From: Jiangella mangrovi
Lineage (GTDB): Bacteria; Actinomycetota; Actinomycetes; Jiangellales; Jiangellaceae
NCBI RefSeq assembly: GCF_014204975.1
Contig: NZ_JACHMM010000001.1
Coordinates: forward strand, 5,890,037-5,954,036
Reading direction: 5' to 3'
Length of the DNA stretch: 64,000 bases
Below, in pieces: positions 33,668 through 42,498 of the stretch. The position numbers and the translations under genes are program-made. The notes beneath the pieces are model-generated. The model was not told where the DNA came from. It worked only from the letters and a program-made list of their open reading frames with translations, and did not search any database. Positions within the stretch are counted from its first letter, which is position 1; each line of letters begins with the position of its first letter.

Positions 33668-36337
33668 TCACGGCAGGCGCCGGGTATACCAGTCCTGTCG
33701 TCCGGCCGGCGCCGCCACCCTGGCCGAACCGTTGACGACGGCCACCCCCGACTCGCCGGCGAGCACCGGGTCGAGCTCGACGGAGCGGATCTCCGGTACG
33801 TCGTCGACCAGCCGCGACATGCGGTGGACCAGGTCTTCGACGGCCCCCAGGTCGGCCATGATGCCACCCTGGTAGCCCATGAGTAAGGCGGCCGCCTTCA
33901 CCTCGCGCACCATCTCCGCGGCGTCGCGGTCGGTCAGCGGCGGGATGCGGTACGAGCGGTCCCCCAGCAGCTCCGACGCCACTCCCGACACGCCGAACGA
34001 CACCACCGGGCCGAACAGGGGGTCCTCCCAGGCGCGGACGGCGACCGGCACGCCGCCGGGGGCCATGGGCTGCACGACGAAGCCGGCCTCGGCGGGGTCG
34101 GTGAGCGTGCGCGTCATGGTGGTCCAGGCGTCGCGCATCTCCCACTGGGTGTCGATGTGGCGCCAGACGGCCGCGAGGTCGGGACGGTGCCGCAGCCGCG
34201 GCGACGTCGCCTTGAGGACCACCTCGCCGCCCAGCTCGTCCAGCGCCGCCAGCGCGGCGTCGACCGTCGCCACCGGGATCATCGGCAGGAGGTCGACCCC
34301 GTAGGCGGCCAGCAGCTCGCGCAGTTCTCCAGGTCCGAGCTCGACTCCGTCGGGCCTCGACTCCCCCGGTGCACCGGCAGGCGACGCCGTCGTGCTCAGC
34401 ACCCGCCGCACCAGCTTCCCGGCCGCCGCGGGATCGCGGCCCTCGAGCCGCGGCACCCGGCCGTGGCTGCGCCGTCGCCACTCCGCGTACGCGGTGGCGT
34501 GGCCGAGCGCCCGGGCGGCTTCTTCGGGCGACGGGTACGACGGCACCGCCCCCGGCCCGCGGACGCCCCGTCGGCCCTGGAACGTCGTGACGACGGGCTT
34601 GCCCGCCGCGGCCGCCACCTCCTCCAGCGCCCCCGCGACGTCGTCGTCGCCGGGCGCATCGACGGCCGGGGCGTAGACGACCAGGACGGAGCTGACGGCG
34701 GGCTCGTCGACGAACGCCCGCAGCGCCTTGCGGTAGTCGTCGGCCGTCGCCCCGGCCCCGAAGCCGACGGGATCGCCGTAGACGTCCAGGCCGGCGCTGA
34801 CGGCGGCGTCGGCGGCCAGCAGGCACAGCGCCCCGGAGTTGCCCATGACGGCGACCGTGCGGCCCCTGGGCAGCGGCTGGTACGCCAGCAGCTGGGCGAC
34901 GTCGAACATCTCGGGGATGGTGTCGACCAGGATGACGCCGGACTGGCGGAACATGGCGTCCAGCGCATCGGCGGGCGCCTCGATGGCCCGGACGGTGTGC
35001 CCCAGCGGCACGCCCTGGGTCGACCGGCCGCTCTTCACCGCGACGACGGGCTTGACCTCGGCCACGGCGCGCGAGAGCCGCGAGAACTTGCGCGGGTTGC
35101 CCAGCGACTCGAGGTACAGCAGCACCACCTCGGTGGCGGGGTCGTCGCGCCAGTACTGCAGCAGGTCGTTGCCGGACACGTCGGCGCGGTTGCCGGCCGA
35201 CACGAACGTCGACACGCCCAGGCCGCGGGCGGCGCCGTCGCCCAGGATGGCCGAGCCCAGGGCGCCGGACTGAGCGAAGAACCCGACCCGCCCGGCCGGA
35301 GGCAACGTGGTGGCCAGCGACGCGTTCAGCGAGTAGGCGGGGTCGGTGTTGACGATGCCCAGGCAGTTCGGCCCGACGATGCGCATGCCGTGCGCCCGCG
35401 CGAGGCGCACCAGCTCGGCCTGCCGGGACCGCCCGACCGGCTCGCCCGTCTCGGCGAACCCCGACGACACGACGACCAGCCCGCGCACGCCCTTGGCGGC
35501 GCAGTCGAGGACGACCTCGGCGACGGCGTCGGCCGGGACGGCGACCAGCGCGAGGTCGACCTCGCCGGGGACGTCGCGGACGCTCTTGTAGGCCGGCAGC
35601 CCGGTGATGGCCGTCGCCTCGCGGTTGACGGCGTAGACCGGGCCGGTGAACCCGCCGAGCACGAGGTTGCGCACCAGCGTCTGGCCGATCTTCTCGCGCC
35701 ATCGACTGGCACCGATGACCGCGACCGACCGCGGGGTCAGCAGCCGCTCGATGGAGCGCGCCTCGGCCCGGTGCTCGCGGGCGGCCATGACCTCGAGCGA
35801 GCTGCCGGTGGGCGCGATCTCGAACTCGACGTGGACGACGCCGTCCTCGTAGCGGTTGTCGACGGTGTAGCCGGCGTCGGCGAAGACGTCGATCATCTTG
35901 TGGTTCGCGGGCAGGATGTCGGCGACGAACCGGCGCACGCCGCGCTCGCGGGCCGCCTGGGCCAGGTGCTCGAGCAGCACGCTGCCCACGCCGCGGCCCT
36001 GGTGCTCGTCCTCGACCAGGAACGACACCTCGGCGTCGGCGCGGCTGAGCCGCTCGTACCGGCCGACGGCGATCATGTCGTTGCCGACCAGCAGGATCAG
36101 CGCGACCCGGTCGCTGTGATCGACGTTCGTGAATCTCTCGACGTCGCGGCTGGTCAGCGTCGGGTAGGGGGCGAAGAAGCGGTAGTACTTCGACCGGTCG
36201 CTCACGCGCGCGTAGAACTGGACGAGGCGGTCGGCGTCGGCCGCGGCGATGGGCCGCAGGTGCGCCGTGGCACCGTCGGACAGCACGACATCGGCCTCCC
36301 AGTGCGCCGGATAGACCGCCGTCTCGTCCACGGTCAC
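33668..36337 (-). CDS. GNAT acetyltransferase fused to NDP-forming acyl-CoA synthetase
   Basis: 889 residues from GTG 36337. Residues 20-180 form a GNAT domain (VEDEHQGRGVGSVLLEHL acetyl-CoA loop). Residues 195-620 are CoA-binding and succinyl-CoA-synthetase-like domains (SVAVIGASR, GPNCLGIVNTD, AQSGALGSAIL, phospho-His candidate in GHTVRAIEAPADAL). Residues 670-885 form an ATP-grasp domain. This order is typical of Pat-like protein lysine acetyltransferases of actinobacteria and proteobacteria. It links acyl-CoA level to protein acetylation. Divergent from the Gfo/Idh gene. Confidence 0.9.
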   Translation of the reverse strand: MTVDETAVYPAHWEADVVLSDGATAHLRPIAAADADRLVQFYARVSDRSKYYRFFAPYPTLTSRDVERFTNVDHSDRVALILLVGNDMIAVGRYERLSRADAEVSFLVEDEHQGRGVGSVLLEHLAQAARERGVRRFVADILPANHKMIDVFADAGYTVDNRYEDGVVHVEFEIAPTGSSLEVMAAREHRAEARSIERLLTPRSVAVIGASRWREKIGQTLVRNLVLGGFTGPVYAVNREATAITGLPAYKSVRDVPGEVDLALVAVPADAVAEVVLDCAAKGVRGLVVVSSGFAETGEPVGRSRQAELVRLARAHGMRIVGPNCLGIVNTDPAYSLNASLATTLPPAGRVGFFAQSGALGSAILGDGAARGLGVSTFVSAGNRADVSGNDLLQYWRDDPATEVVLLYLESLGNPRKFSRLSRAVAEVKPVVAVKSGRSTQGVPLGHTVRAIEAPADALDAMFRQSGVILVDTIPEMFDVAQLLAYQPLPRGRTVAVMGNSGALCLLAADAAVSAGLDVYGDPVGFGAGATADDYRKALRAFVDEPAVSSVLVVYAPAVDAPGDDDVAGALEEVAAAAGKPVVTTFQGRRGVRGPGAVPSYPSPEEAARALGHATAYAEWRRRSHGRVPRLEGRDPAAAGKLVRRVLSTTASPAGAPGESRPDGVELGPGELRELLAAYGVDLLPMIPVATVDAALAALDELGGEVVLKATSPRLRHRPDLAAVWRHIDTQWEMRDAWTTMTRTLTDPAEAGFVVQPMAPGGVPVAVRAWEDPLFGPVVSFGVSGVASELLGDRSYRIPPLTDRDAAEMVREVKAAALLMGYQGGIMADLGAVEDLVHRMSRLVDDVPEIRSVELDPVLAGESGVAVVNGSARVAAPAGRQDWYTRRLP

Positions 36338-36399
36338 CCAGGCTAGCGGCCGGGACCGTCACGACGCCGGGTGTCGGGGCGCGGATAGGGTCCCGTGTC

Positions 36400-37311
36400 A
36401 TGCGCTTCGGACTGGTCGGCACCGGACACTGGGCCCGGGTGGCCCACGCCCCCGCGATCGCGGCGACGGAGGGCGTGACGTTCTCGGGGGTCTGGGGCCG
36501 CGACCCCGGCCGGACGGCGGCCATCGCCGGCGAGTTCGGCGTCCGGCCCTATGCCACCTTCGAGGACCTCCTGGGCGACGTCGACGCCGTCCAGTTCTCG
36601 GTCCCTCCGGACGTGCAGGCCCGGTACGCGACGGCGGCGGCCGCGGCCGGGAAGCACCTGCTGCTGGAGAAGCCCATCGCGCTGGACGCCGCCGGCGGGC
36701 GGGCGCTCGTCGACGCCGCCGACGCCTCCGGGGTCGCCTCGGTGGTGTTCTTCACGCACCTGTTCCGGCCCGAGACGCGGGCCTGGCTGGCCGAGCTCGC
36801 CGCCGCGGCCGAGGAGCACCCGTGGGAGGGCGGCGTGGCGCTCGCTCTGGGCACCGTGCAGCGCGAAGAGGGCGACTTCTCGACGCCGTGGCGGCTCGAG
36901 CACGGCGGCCTGTGGGACCTCGCCCCGCACGCCCTCTCCGTCCTCGTGAGCGTCCTCGGGCCGGTGGAGTCCGTCGCGGCCCACGAGGACCCGCTCGGCG
37001 CCGTCCACCTCGTCCTGGGGCACCGTGGCGGCGCGTCCAGCACGGCCACCGTCTCGCAGAACGTCCCGTCGGCCGCCGCCGTCTCCTACTCGCGCGTGTG
37101 GGGCGGCGCCGGACACGCCGTCGCGCCAGCGCCCGAGACTCCCGTCGTCGAGGCCCTGAGCAGGGCCGTCACCGAGCTGACCCAGGCCGCCGCGCCGGGC
37201 GCCGCGGCCCATCCGCAGAGCGTGGCCTTCGGTGCGCGGATCCTGGACGTCCTCGTCCGGGCCCAGGAGCACCTCGATTCGGCGCGACACAACGGACAAA
37301 TGTCGCCGTGA
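36400..37311 (+). CDS. Gfo/Idh/MocA family oxidoreductase
   Basis: 303 residues. The Rossmann N-terminus MRFGLVGTGHWARVAHAPAI, the DAVQFSVPPDVQARYA segment and catalytic EKPIALD (Lys of the EKP motif) identify the family, which oxidises or reduces sugars, inositols or related polyols with NAD(P). The C-terminal half has LRLEHGGLWDLAPHALSVL-type features (HGGLWDLAPHAL). It stands alone; substrate unknown. It is slightly shorter than the usual 330-390 residues. Confidence 0.87.
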   Translation: MRFGLVGTGHWARVAHAPAIAATEGVTFSGVWGRDPGRTAAIAGEFGVRPYATFEDLLGDVDAVQFSVPPDVQARYATAAAAAGKHLLLEKPIALDAAGGRALVDAADASGVASVVFFTHLFRPETRAWLAELAAAAEEHPWEGGVALALGTVQREEGDFSTPWRLEHGGLWDLAPHALSVLVSVLGPVESVAAHEDPLGAVHLVLGHRGGASSTATVSQNVPSAAAVSYSRVWGGAGHAVAPAPETPVVEALSRAVTELTQAAAPGAAAHPQSVAFGARILDVLVRAQEHLDSARHNGQMSP

Positions 37312-37630
37312 TGAACGCGTTCGTGACCGCCTCCTCGTATCGTGTCCCGCAAGCGAACTCGTGTCGACAAGTCGCCCCGAAATACGGGCCAAACCTTGAC
37401 ATGATCGTCATTTCCCGGAAAGAGTGCACGTCGTACGAAGTCTCCGACAGGAGCGGGGGGTATGTGGCGCTTCGACTCGGTGTTGACAACTGAATCGCGC
37501 GCGCAAGGCCTCCACCCTCCTCGCGCAATCCGTCCCGATGAAGGTCCGTGACCCGGCCGGCACTGGGACGAATCGCACGAGGAACGCGTCATTCACGCAC
37601 CATCCGCAGGATCCGCAGAGAGGAGCGCAA
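37312..37630. other. Gap upstream of the secreted repeat protein gene
   Basis: 319 bases, less G+C-rich than the coding DNA around it. TTGACA occurs at 37396-37401 and again near 37482, but neither has a clear -10. AGAGAGGAG lies just ahead of the next start. No other gene seen. Confidence 0.4.
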
Positions 37631-38581
37631 ATGCGCTACCGCAAGATCGCCCTGACGGCTGCTGCCGCCGGTCTCATGGCCGTCGGTTTCGCTGCGCCGT
37701 CCCAGGCCGCACTGACCACGTTCTGTGACGGTGTCGCAGCTGACGTCACCGTCCCCGGTGACCTGGTTGTCGCCGCCGGCAAGTCGTGCGAGCTGACCAA
37801 CGTCGTCATCAACGGCAACGTGACCGTTCGCAACGACGCCAACCTGCTGCTCGACGGCTCGACCGTCAACGGCAACGTTCGCGTCAACTCGAACGGCTTC
37901 GCGGACGTCGTGGGCACGTCGGTCACCGGCACGACGACCCTCGTCGCGGCGTACGGTACGTACGCCGAGGACAGCACGCTGGGCAACAACGTGACCGCCA
38001 CCGACTCCGGGTTCTTCTACTCGGTCGGTTCGGACCACGCCCGCAGCGTCACCTCCACGAACGGTGAGACCTTCATCGAGAGTGGCTGGGTCACCCGCAA
38101 CCTCGCCACCACCGGCGACACGCTGACCGACGTCTACGACACCGTCATCGAGGGCACCTACTCCGTGACCGGTGCAGAGCAGGGCGGCGTTCTGTGCCTG
38201 TCCGAGGTCGACGGCGACGCGTCGTTCAGCGGCAGCGGCGAGATCATCCAGATCGGCGCCTCCGCCCCGCTGACCGGCTGCGGCTACAACGCCTTCGGCG
38301 GCAACCTGAGCATCACCGGCAACAGCGCTGACGTGTACGTGTCCGACAACGTCATCCGCGGCGACTTCACCGCCTCGGACAACACGGGCACGTCGGTCAT
38401 CGAGAACAACCGCGTTCGCGGCGAGGACAACTCCGGCGCGTCGGCCGCTCGTGCGGCCCTGCGTTCGGCGACCCCGTCCGACGTGGCGGCGGACCGCAAG
38501 GCTGAGGCTCGCGCCGACGCCGAGGCTCGCTCCGAGGTCGCGTCCGACGCGGCCGAGGCTGCTGGCCCCGCGTTCAGCTGA
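37631..38581 (+). CDS. Secreted repeat protein, polymer- or beta-helix-like
   Basis: 316 residues from ATG 37631 (AGAGAGGAGCG upstream). Residues 1-26 are a signal peptide ending APSQA. The mature part consists of short strands rich in Asn, Gly, Thr and Val (NVVINGNVTVRNDANLLLDG, TVNGNVRVNSNG, GNLSITGNSADVYVSDN), like a right-handed beta-helix or bactofilin-type stack, with two possible disulfide cysteine pairs. The last 50 residues are an Ala/Glu/Arg-rich, disordered or helical tail. Exported and probably cell-surface or matrix associated; role unknown. Ends in a good terminator. Confidence 0.75.
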   Translation: MRYRKIALTAAAAGLMAVGFAAPSQAALTTFCDGVAADVTVPGDLVVAAGKSCELTNVVINGNVTVRNDANLLLDGSTVNGNVRVNSNGFADVVGTSVTGTTTLVAAYGTYAEDSTLGNNVTATDSGFFYSVGSDHARSVTSTNGETFIESGWVTRNLATTGDTLTDVYDTVIEGTYSVTGAEQGGVLCLSEVDGDASFSGSGEIIQIGASAPLTGCGYNAFGGNLSITGNSADVYVSDNVIRGDFTASDNTGTSVIENNRVRGEDNSGASAARAALRSATPSDVAADRKAEARADAEARSEVASDAAEAAGPAFS

Positions 38582-38605
38582 ACCGGCTCTAGCCGATAGC
38601 TGACA

Positions 38606-38647
38606 ACGGCGGCGGGTGGCCCCTTCACGGGGGTCATCCGCCGCCGT
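38606..38647 (+). terminator. Terminator after the secreted repeat protein gene
   Basis: Arms 38606-38623 (ACGGCGGCGGGTGGCCCC) and 38629-38647 pair over about 17 bases, allowing wobbles, followed by CGTTCTTCTC. Confidence 0.72.
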
Positions 38648-38664
38648 CGTTCTTCTCGCGCGTG

Positions 38665-38682
38665 CTCTCAGGCGATTCTCAC
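38665..38682 (+). promoter_or_regulatory. Candidate MprA-like operator ahead of the response regulator
   Basis: CTCTCAG-GCGA-TTCTCAC: two near-identical 7-mers spaced 11 bases start to start, 23 bases before the regulator start. The same arrangement occurs before the PepD-like gene at 40924-40941, as expected for an OmpR-type regulator that binds direct repeats one helical turn apart. Confidence 0.55.
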
Positions 38683-38704
38683 CTCGGGCGGGCAGACTGA
38701 GGGC

Positions 38705-39394
38705 ATGCGAGTTCTAGTCGTCGACGACGATCCCGGCGTGCGAGAGTCGCTGCGCCGGTCGCTGGCGTTCAACGGCTACCAGGTCGAGCTGGCGTCCGAC
38801 GGCGAAGAGGCGTTGCGCGCCATCAGCGACGACGCGCCCGACGCCGTCGTCCTCGACATCATGATGCCGCGCCTCGACGGCCTCGCCACGTGCCGCGCGC
38901 TGCGGGCCGCCGGCAGCGACCTGCCGATCCTCATGCTGACCGCGCGCGACGAGGTGTCCGACCGCGTGTCCGGGCTCGACGCCGGCGCCGACGACTACCT
39001 GCCCAAGCCGTTCGCCCTCGAGGAGCTGCTGGCGCGGCTGCGCGCCCTGCTGCGCCGCGCCGCCCCGGCCACCGACCCCGCGGCAGAGCGGCAGCTGCGC
39101 ATGGGCGACCTCGCGCTGGACCCCGTCACCCGCGACGTCACCCGCGGCGCCCGCGCCATCCGGCTCACCCGGACGGAGTTCTCCCTGCTCGAGCTGCTGC
39201 TGCGGCACCCGCGCCAGGTGCTCACGCGCGACCGCATCCTCGAGGAGGTCTGGGGCTACGACTTCCCGACCACGGCGAACTCGCTCGAGGTCTACGTCGG
39301 CTACCTGCGCCGCAAGACCGAGGAGCAGGGCGAGCCGCGGCTCATCCACACCGTCCGCGGGGTCGGCTACGTCGCCCGCGAGGATCCGCCGTGA
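38705..39394 (+). CDS. mprA: OmpR-family response regulator (MprA-like)
   Basis: 229 residues. Receiver domain with [12 protein letters not shown], Asp51 in [12 protein letters not shown] and Lys in [20 protein letters not shown]; winged-helix output domain with [25 protein letters not shown] and the recognition-helix/wing region [22 protein letters not shown]. Gene order regulator-kinase-HtrA protease matches mprA-mprB-pepD of mycobacteria, a cell-envelope stress system. Overlaps the kinase gene (GTGA). CTCTCAG boxes upstream suggest autoregulation. Confidence 0.88.
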   Translation: MRVLVVDDDPGVRESLRRSLAFNGYQVELASDGEEALRAISDDAPDAVVLDIMMPRLDGLATCRALRAAGSDLPILMLTARDEVSDRVSGLDAGADDYLPKPFALEELLARLRALLRRAAPATDPAAERQLRMGDLALDPVTRDVTRGARAIRLTRTEFSLLELLLRHPRQVLTRDRILEEVWGYDFPTTANSLEVYVGYLRRKTEEQGEPRLIHTVRGVGYVAREDPP

Positions 39395-40923
39395 CCAGCG
39401 ACGCCGCCCGGCGCACCTGGTCGCCGTCGAACATCGTCCCGCCGCTGCCGCCGCCCCCGGAGGCGCTCGTCACCGGCAACCCCGGCGCCGGTCCCCCGCC
39501 ACCCCCGCCGCCGGCCGGCCCGCCGTCGTCCGGGGGCTTCGCGTCGCGCCTGTCGCTGCGCACCCGGGTCGGGGCGCTGGCGGCGCTGGGCGTCGGCCTG
39601 GCCGTCACGCTGACCGCGTTGGCCGCGTACCTCACCGTGTCGTCGCAGCTGCGCTCGTCGGTCGACGCCAACCTGCTCGACCGCGCCACCCAGGCCGTCG
39701 AGACGCCGTTCGGCGACCCCGCCCAGCTGGTGAACCAGCCGGCCGAGGCGATCCTGGCCGCCGACCTGCGCATCGCACTGCTGCGCCAGGACGGCCAGCC
39801 GTTCTCCGCCGACCAGCGCAGCACGCCGCCCATGGGCAGCGCCGAGCTCGCCGTCGCCCGAGGCGCCGAGCCCGAGAGCGTCCGCACGCTGAGCCTCGAC
39901 GGCGAGCGTTACCGCGTCGTCGCCGTCCCCGCCGGCAACGACCCACGGGGCTTCGAGTACGCGCTGGTGCTCGCCCAGCCGACCGCGCAGACCGATCAGG
40001 TGCTCGACCGGCTGCGACTGGTGTCGTTCATCGCCGGCGGCGTCGGCATCATTCTCGCGACGTGGGCCGGGCTGTCCATCGCGCGGGCCGGGCTGCGCCC
40101 CGTCCGCCAGCTCACCCAGGCCGCCGAGCACGTCGCCGCCACCGGCCAGCTCGAGCCCATCGAGGTCACCGGCAGCGACGAGATCGCCCGGCTGGCGCAC
40201 GCGTTCAACGCCATGCTGGCCGCGCTGCAGGAGGCCCGGCTGCGGCAGTCGCGTCTGGTCGCCGACGCCGGGCACGAGCTGCGCACGCCGCTGACCAGCA
40301 TGCGCACCAACCTCGACCTGCTCGCCCAGAGCGACGCCGGGGGCGGGTCCGGCGGCGGGCTGGCTGCGTCGGACCGCGCGCAGCTGATCGCCGACACCCG
40401 GGCCCAGGCCGTCGAGCTGTCCACGCTCGTCGGCGACCTCGTCGAGCTCTCCCGCGAGGACCCACCGGCCGCGTCGCGCGAGCAGCTCGACCTCGCCGAC
40501 GTCGTCCGCGACGCGCTCAGCCGGGTGCGCCGCCGGGCGCCGGGCGTCGCGTTCTCCGCCGACCTCGACAGCTGGTTCGTCCAGGGCGACGCCACCCAGC
40601 TCGGCCGCGCCGCCACGAACCTGCTCGACAACGCCGCCAAGTTCAGCCCGCCGCACGGCACCGTCACCGTCACCCTGCACGACGGCGCCCTCGACGTCTG
40701 CGACGAGGGCCCCGGCATCGACGACGTCGACCTCCCGCGCGTGTTCGACCGCTTCTACCGGTCGTCCGAGGCGCGGGGGCTGCCGGGCTCCGGGCTGGGG
40801 CTGGCCATCGTCAAGGCGGCGGCCGAGCGTCACGGCGGCAGCGTCGAGGCCGGCCGGGCCCCGTCGGGCGGCGCACGCTTGACGATGCGGGTCCCCGGCT
40901 CTTCTTCGGCTGCTCTTGACTGA
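39391..40923 (+). CDS. mprB: Envelope-stress sensor histidine kinase (MprB-like)
   Basis: 510 residues from GTG 39391. A Pro-rich cytoplasmic N-terminus ([20 protein letters not shown]) precedes two membrane helices (about 62-84 and 205-228) that bracket an extracytoplasmic sensor of about 120 residues. Then HAMP ([19 protein letters not shown]), HisKA with His295 in [13 protein letters not shown], and HATPase with [10 protein letters not shown] and [18 protein letters not shown]. It would phosphorylate the preceding regulator. MprB kinases respond to misfolded envelope proteins and detergents. Confidence 0.88.
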   Translation: MTSDAARRTWSPSNIVPPLPPPPEALVTGNPGAGPPPPPPPAGPPSSGGFASRLSLRTRVGALAALGVGLAVTLTALAAYLTVSSQLRSSVDANLLDRATQAVETPFGDPAQLVNQPAEAILAADLRIALLRQDGQPFSADQRSTPPMGSAELAVARGAEPESVRTLSLDGERYRVVAVPAGNDPRGFEYALVLAQPTAQTDQVLDRLRLVSFIAGGVGIILATWAGLSIARAGLRPVRQLTQAAEHVAATGQLEPIEVTGSDEIARLAHAFNAMLAALQEARLRQSRLVADAGHELRTPLTSMRTNLDLLAQSDAGGGSGGGLAASDRAQLIADTRAQAVELSTLVGDLVELSREDPPAASREQLDLADVVRDALSRVRRRAPGVAFSADLDSWFVQGDATQLGRAATNLLDNAAKFSPPHGTVTVTLHDGALDVCDEGPGIDDVDLPRVFDRFYRSSEARGLPGSGLGLAIVKAAAERHGGSVEAGRAPSGGARLTMRVPGSSSAALD

Positions 40924-40941
40924 CTCTCAGCCTGCTCTCAG
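40913..40941 (+). promoter_or_regulatory. Candidate MprA-like operator ahead of the PepD-like gene
   Basis: CTCTCAG at 40924 and 40935 are exact direct repeats 11 bases apart, with a partial match CTCTTGA another 11 bases upstream at 40913, overlapping the end of the kinase gene. The protease start is 23 bases beyond, the same distance as the box before the regulator gene. Confidence 0.58.
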
Positions 40942-40963
40942 ACGCGCGCGGCACCGTGGAGAC

Positions 40964-42385
40964 ATGGACGACGTGACCCGCAACAACCCCGGTGAGCCCC
41001 AGGGCCCGGGAACCACCACGACGCTTCCGGCCGCTCCCGTGCCCCCGCCGCCCGCGGGGACCCCGGCCGGCACCGCCCCGACCCAGACGCCCGCGCAGAC
41101 TCCGGGCGACCCGGCCGCCGCGCCTCGGGCCGGCTGGTCGACACCGCCGCCCGCCGGCCACCACGCCGGCCCGCAGGCCACCGACCCGCACGCGACCACC
41201 CAGCTCCCGACCGACGCGGGCGCCGCGGCCGGCTCGCCGCCGCCGCACCTGCCGCCGACCGAGCACGGCCGGGCCCCCGAGCCGAAGCGCCGCCGGGCCC
41301 CGCTGGTCCTCGCCGGCGTCCTGCTCGGCGCGGTCGTCGGAGGCGCCGCGGGTGCGGGCGTCGTCGCGTATGTGAACGACGACGACGGCAACGGCTCCAG
41401 CCCGGTGTCGCGCAGCGACCTCAGCAACTCCTCGAACGGCAGCGGCCAGCAGGCCTCCAACGCGACCGGCGTCCAGGCCGTCGCCGCCGACGTGCTGCCC
41501 AGCGTCGTGTCGATCACGGCGCAGAGCCAGTTCGGCCAGGCCGGCGGCACCGGCGTCATCATCTCGTCCGACGGCGAGATCGTGACGAACAACCACGTGG
41601 TCGAGGGCGCCGGCCAGGGCGGCTCCGTCCAGGTGACCTTCCAGGACGGCACCACCGCGAACGCCGAGGTCGTCGGCACCGACCCGCTCACCGACCTCGC
41701 CGTCATCAAGGCGCAGGACGTGTCCGGCCTGCAGGCGGCCGAGCTCGGCAACTCCGGCGACCTCGCCGTCGGCCAGCAGGTCGTCGCGATCGGCTCGCCG
41801 CTCGGCCTCGACGGCACCGTCACCAGTGGCATCGTCTCCGCGCTGGACCGGCCCATGGCCGCCAGCAGCGAGGGCCAGCCGCAGGGCGGCGTCAACTCCG
41901 TCATCGACGCCATCCAGACCGACGCCCCGATCAACCCCGGCAACTCCGGCGGGCCGCTGGTCAACATGGACGGCCAGGTGGTCGGCATCAACAGCGCCAT
42001 CCTCACCACCGGCAGCGGCAACGGCTCCATCGGGCTGGGCTTCTCCATCCCGATCGACCAGGCCAAGCCGATCATCGACGAGCTGCGCCAGGGCCAGCAG
42101 CCCACGCACGCGCAGATCGGCGTCGGCGTCGGCGACCCGCAGGGCGGCGACGTCCGCGGCGCGCTGATCGCCTCGGTCAACGCGGGCAGCGCCGGCGACG
42201 ACGCCGGCCTACAGGAGGGCGACATCGTCACTCACGTCGGCGACCGTGTGATCACCGACGCCACCTCCCTGATCGCGGCCGTCAGGTCGCACCGTCCCGG
42301 CGACGAGATCGAACTGACCTATGTGCGCGACGGCCAGGACCACACCACCACGGTGACCCTGGGCAGCGACGCACAGACCAGCTGA
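40964..42385 (+). CDS. pepD: HtrA-family S1C serine protease (PepD-like)
   Basis: 473 residues from ATG 40964. A long Pro/Thr-rich cytoplasmic N-terminus (1-105) is followed by one membrane helix (about 112-134), a trypsin-like domain with His211 (NNHVVEG), Asp244 (TDLAVIK) and Ser328 (NPGNSGGP), and a C-terminal PDZ domain (about 385-470, GLQEGDIVTHVGDRVI). It is a membrane-tethered periplasmic quality-control protease/chaperone and is expected to lower the MprB-type signal by removing misfolded proteins. A 15-base terminator follows. Confidence 0.92.
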   Translation: MDDVTRNNPGEPQGPGTTTTLPAAPVPPPPAGTPAGTAPTQTPAQTPGDPAAAPRAGWSTPPPAGHHAGPQATDPHATTQLPTDAGAAAGSPPPHLPPTEHGRAPEPKRRRAPLVLAGVLLGAVVGGAAGAGVVAYVNDDDGNGSSPVSRSDLSNSSNGSGQQASNATGVQAVAADVLPSVVSITAQSQFGQAGGTGVIISSDGEIVTNNHVVEGAGQGGSVQVTFQDGTTANAEVVGTDPLTDLAVIKAQDVSGLQAAELGNSGDLAVGQQVVAIGSPLGLDGTVTSGIVSALDRPMAASSEGQPQGGVNSVIDAIQTDAPINPGNSGGPLVNMDGQVVGINSAILTTGSGNGSIGLGFSIPIDQAKPIIDELRQGQQPTHAQIGVGVGDPQGGDVRGALIASVNAGSAGDDAGLQEGDIVTHVGDRVITDATSLIAAVRSHRPGDEIELTYVRDGQDHTTTVTLGSDAQTS

Positions 42386-42406
42386 GCCACGCCGTCGTCC
42401 GGGAAA

Positions 42407-42449
42407 GGACGCCCCCAGAGCGCCTGGTGCGTGTGCTCTGGGGGCGTCC
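42407..42449 (+). terminator. Strong hairpin terminator after pepD
   Basis: GGACGCCCCCAGAGC (42407-42421) and GCTCTGGGGGCGTCC (42435-42449) are perfect 15-base arms with a 13-base loop. Lacks a T tract. Confidence 0.78.
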
Positions 42450-42498
42450 CCGTATGTTCGGCCGGGTGTTTGTCGGTGGCAGGCGGCAGACTGGGGAC

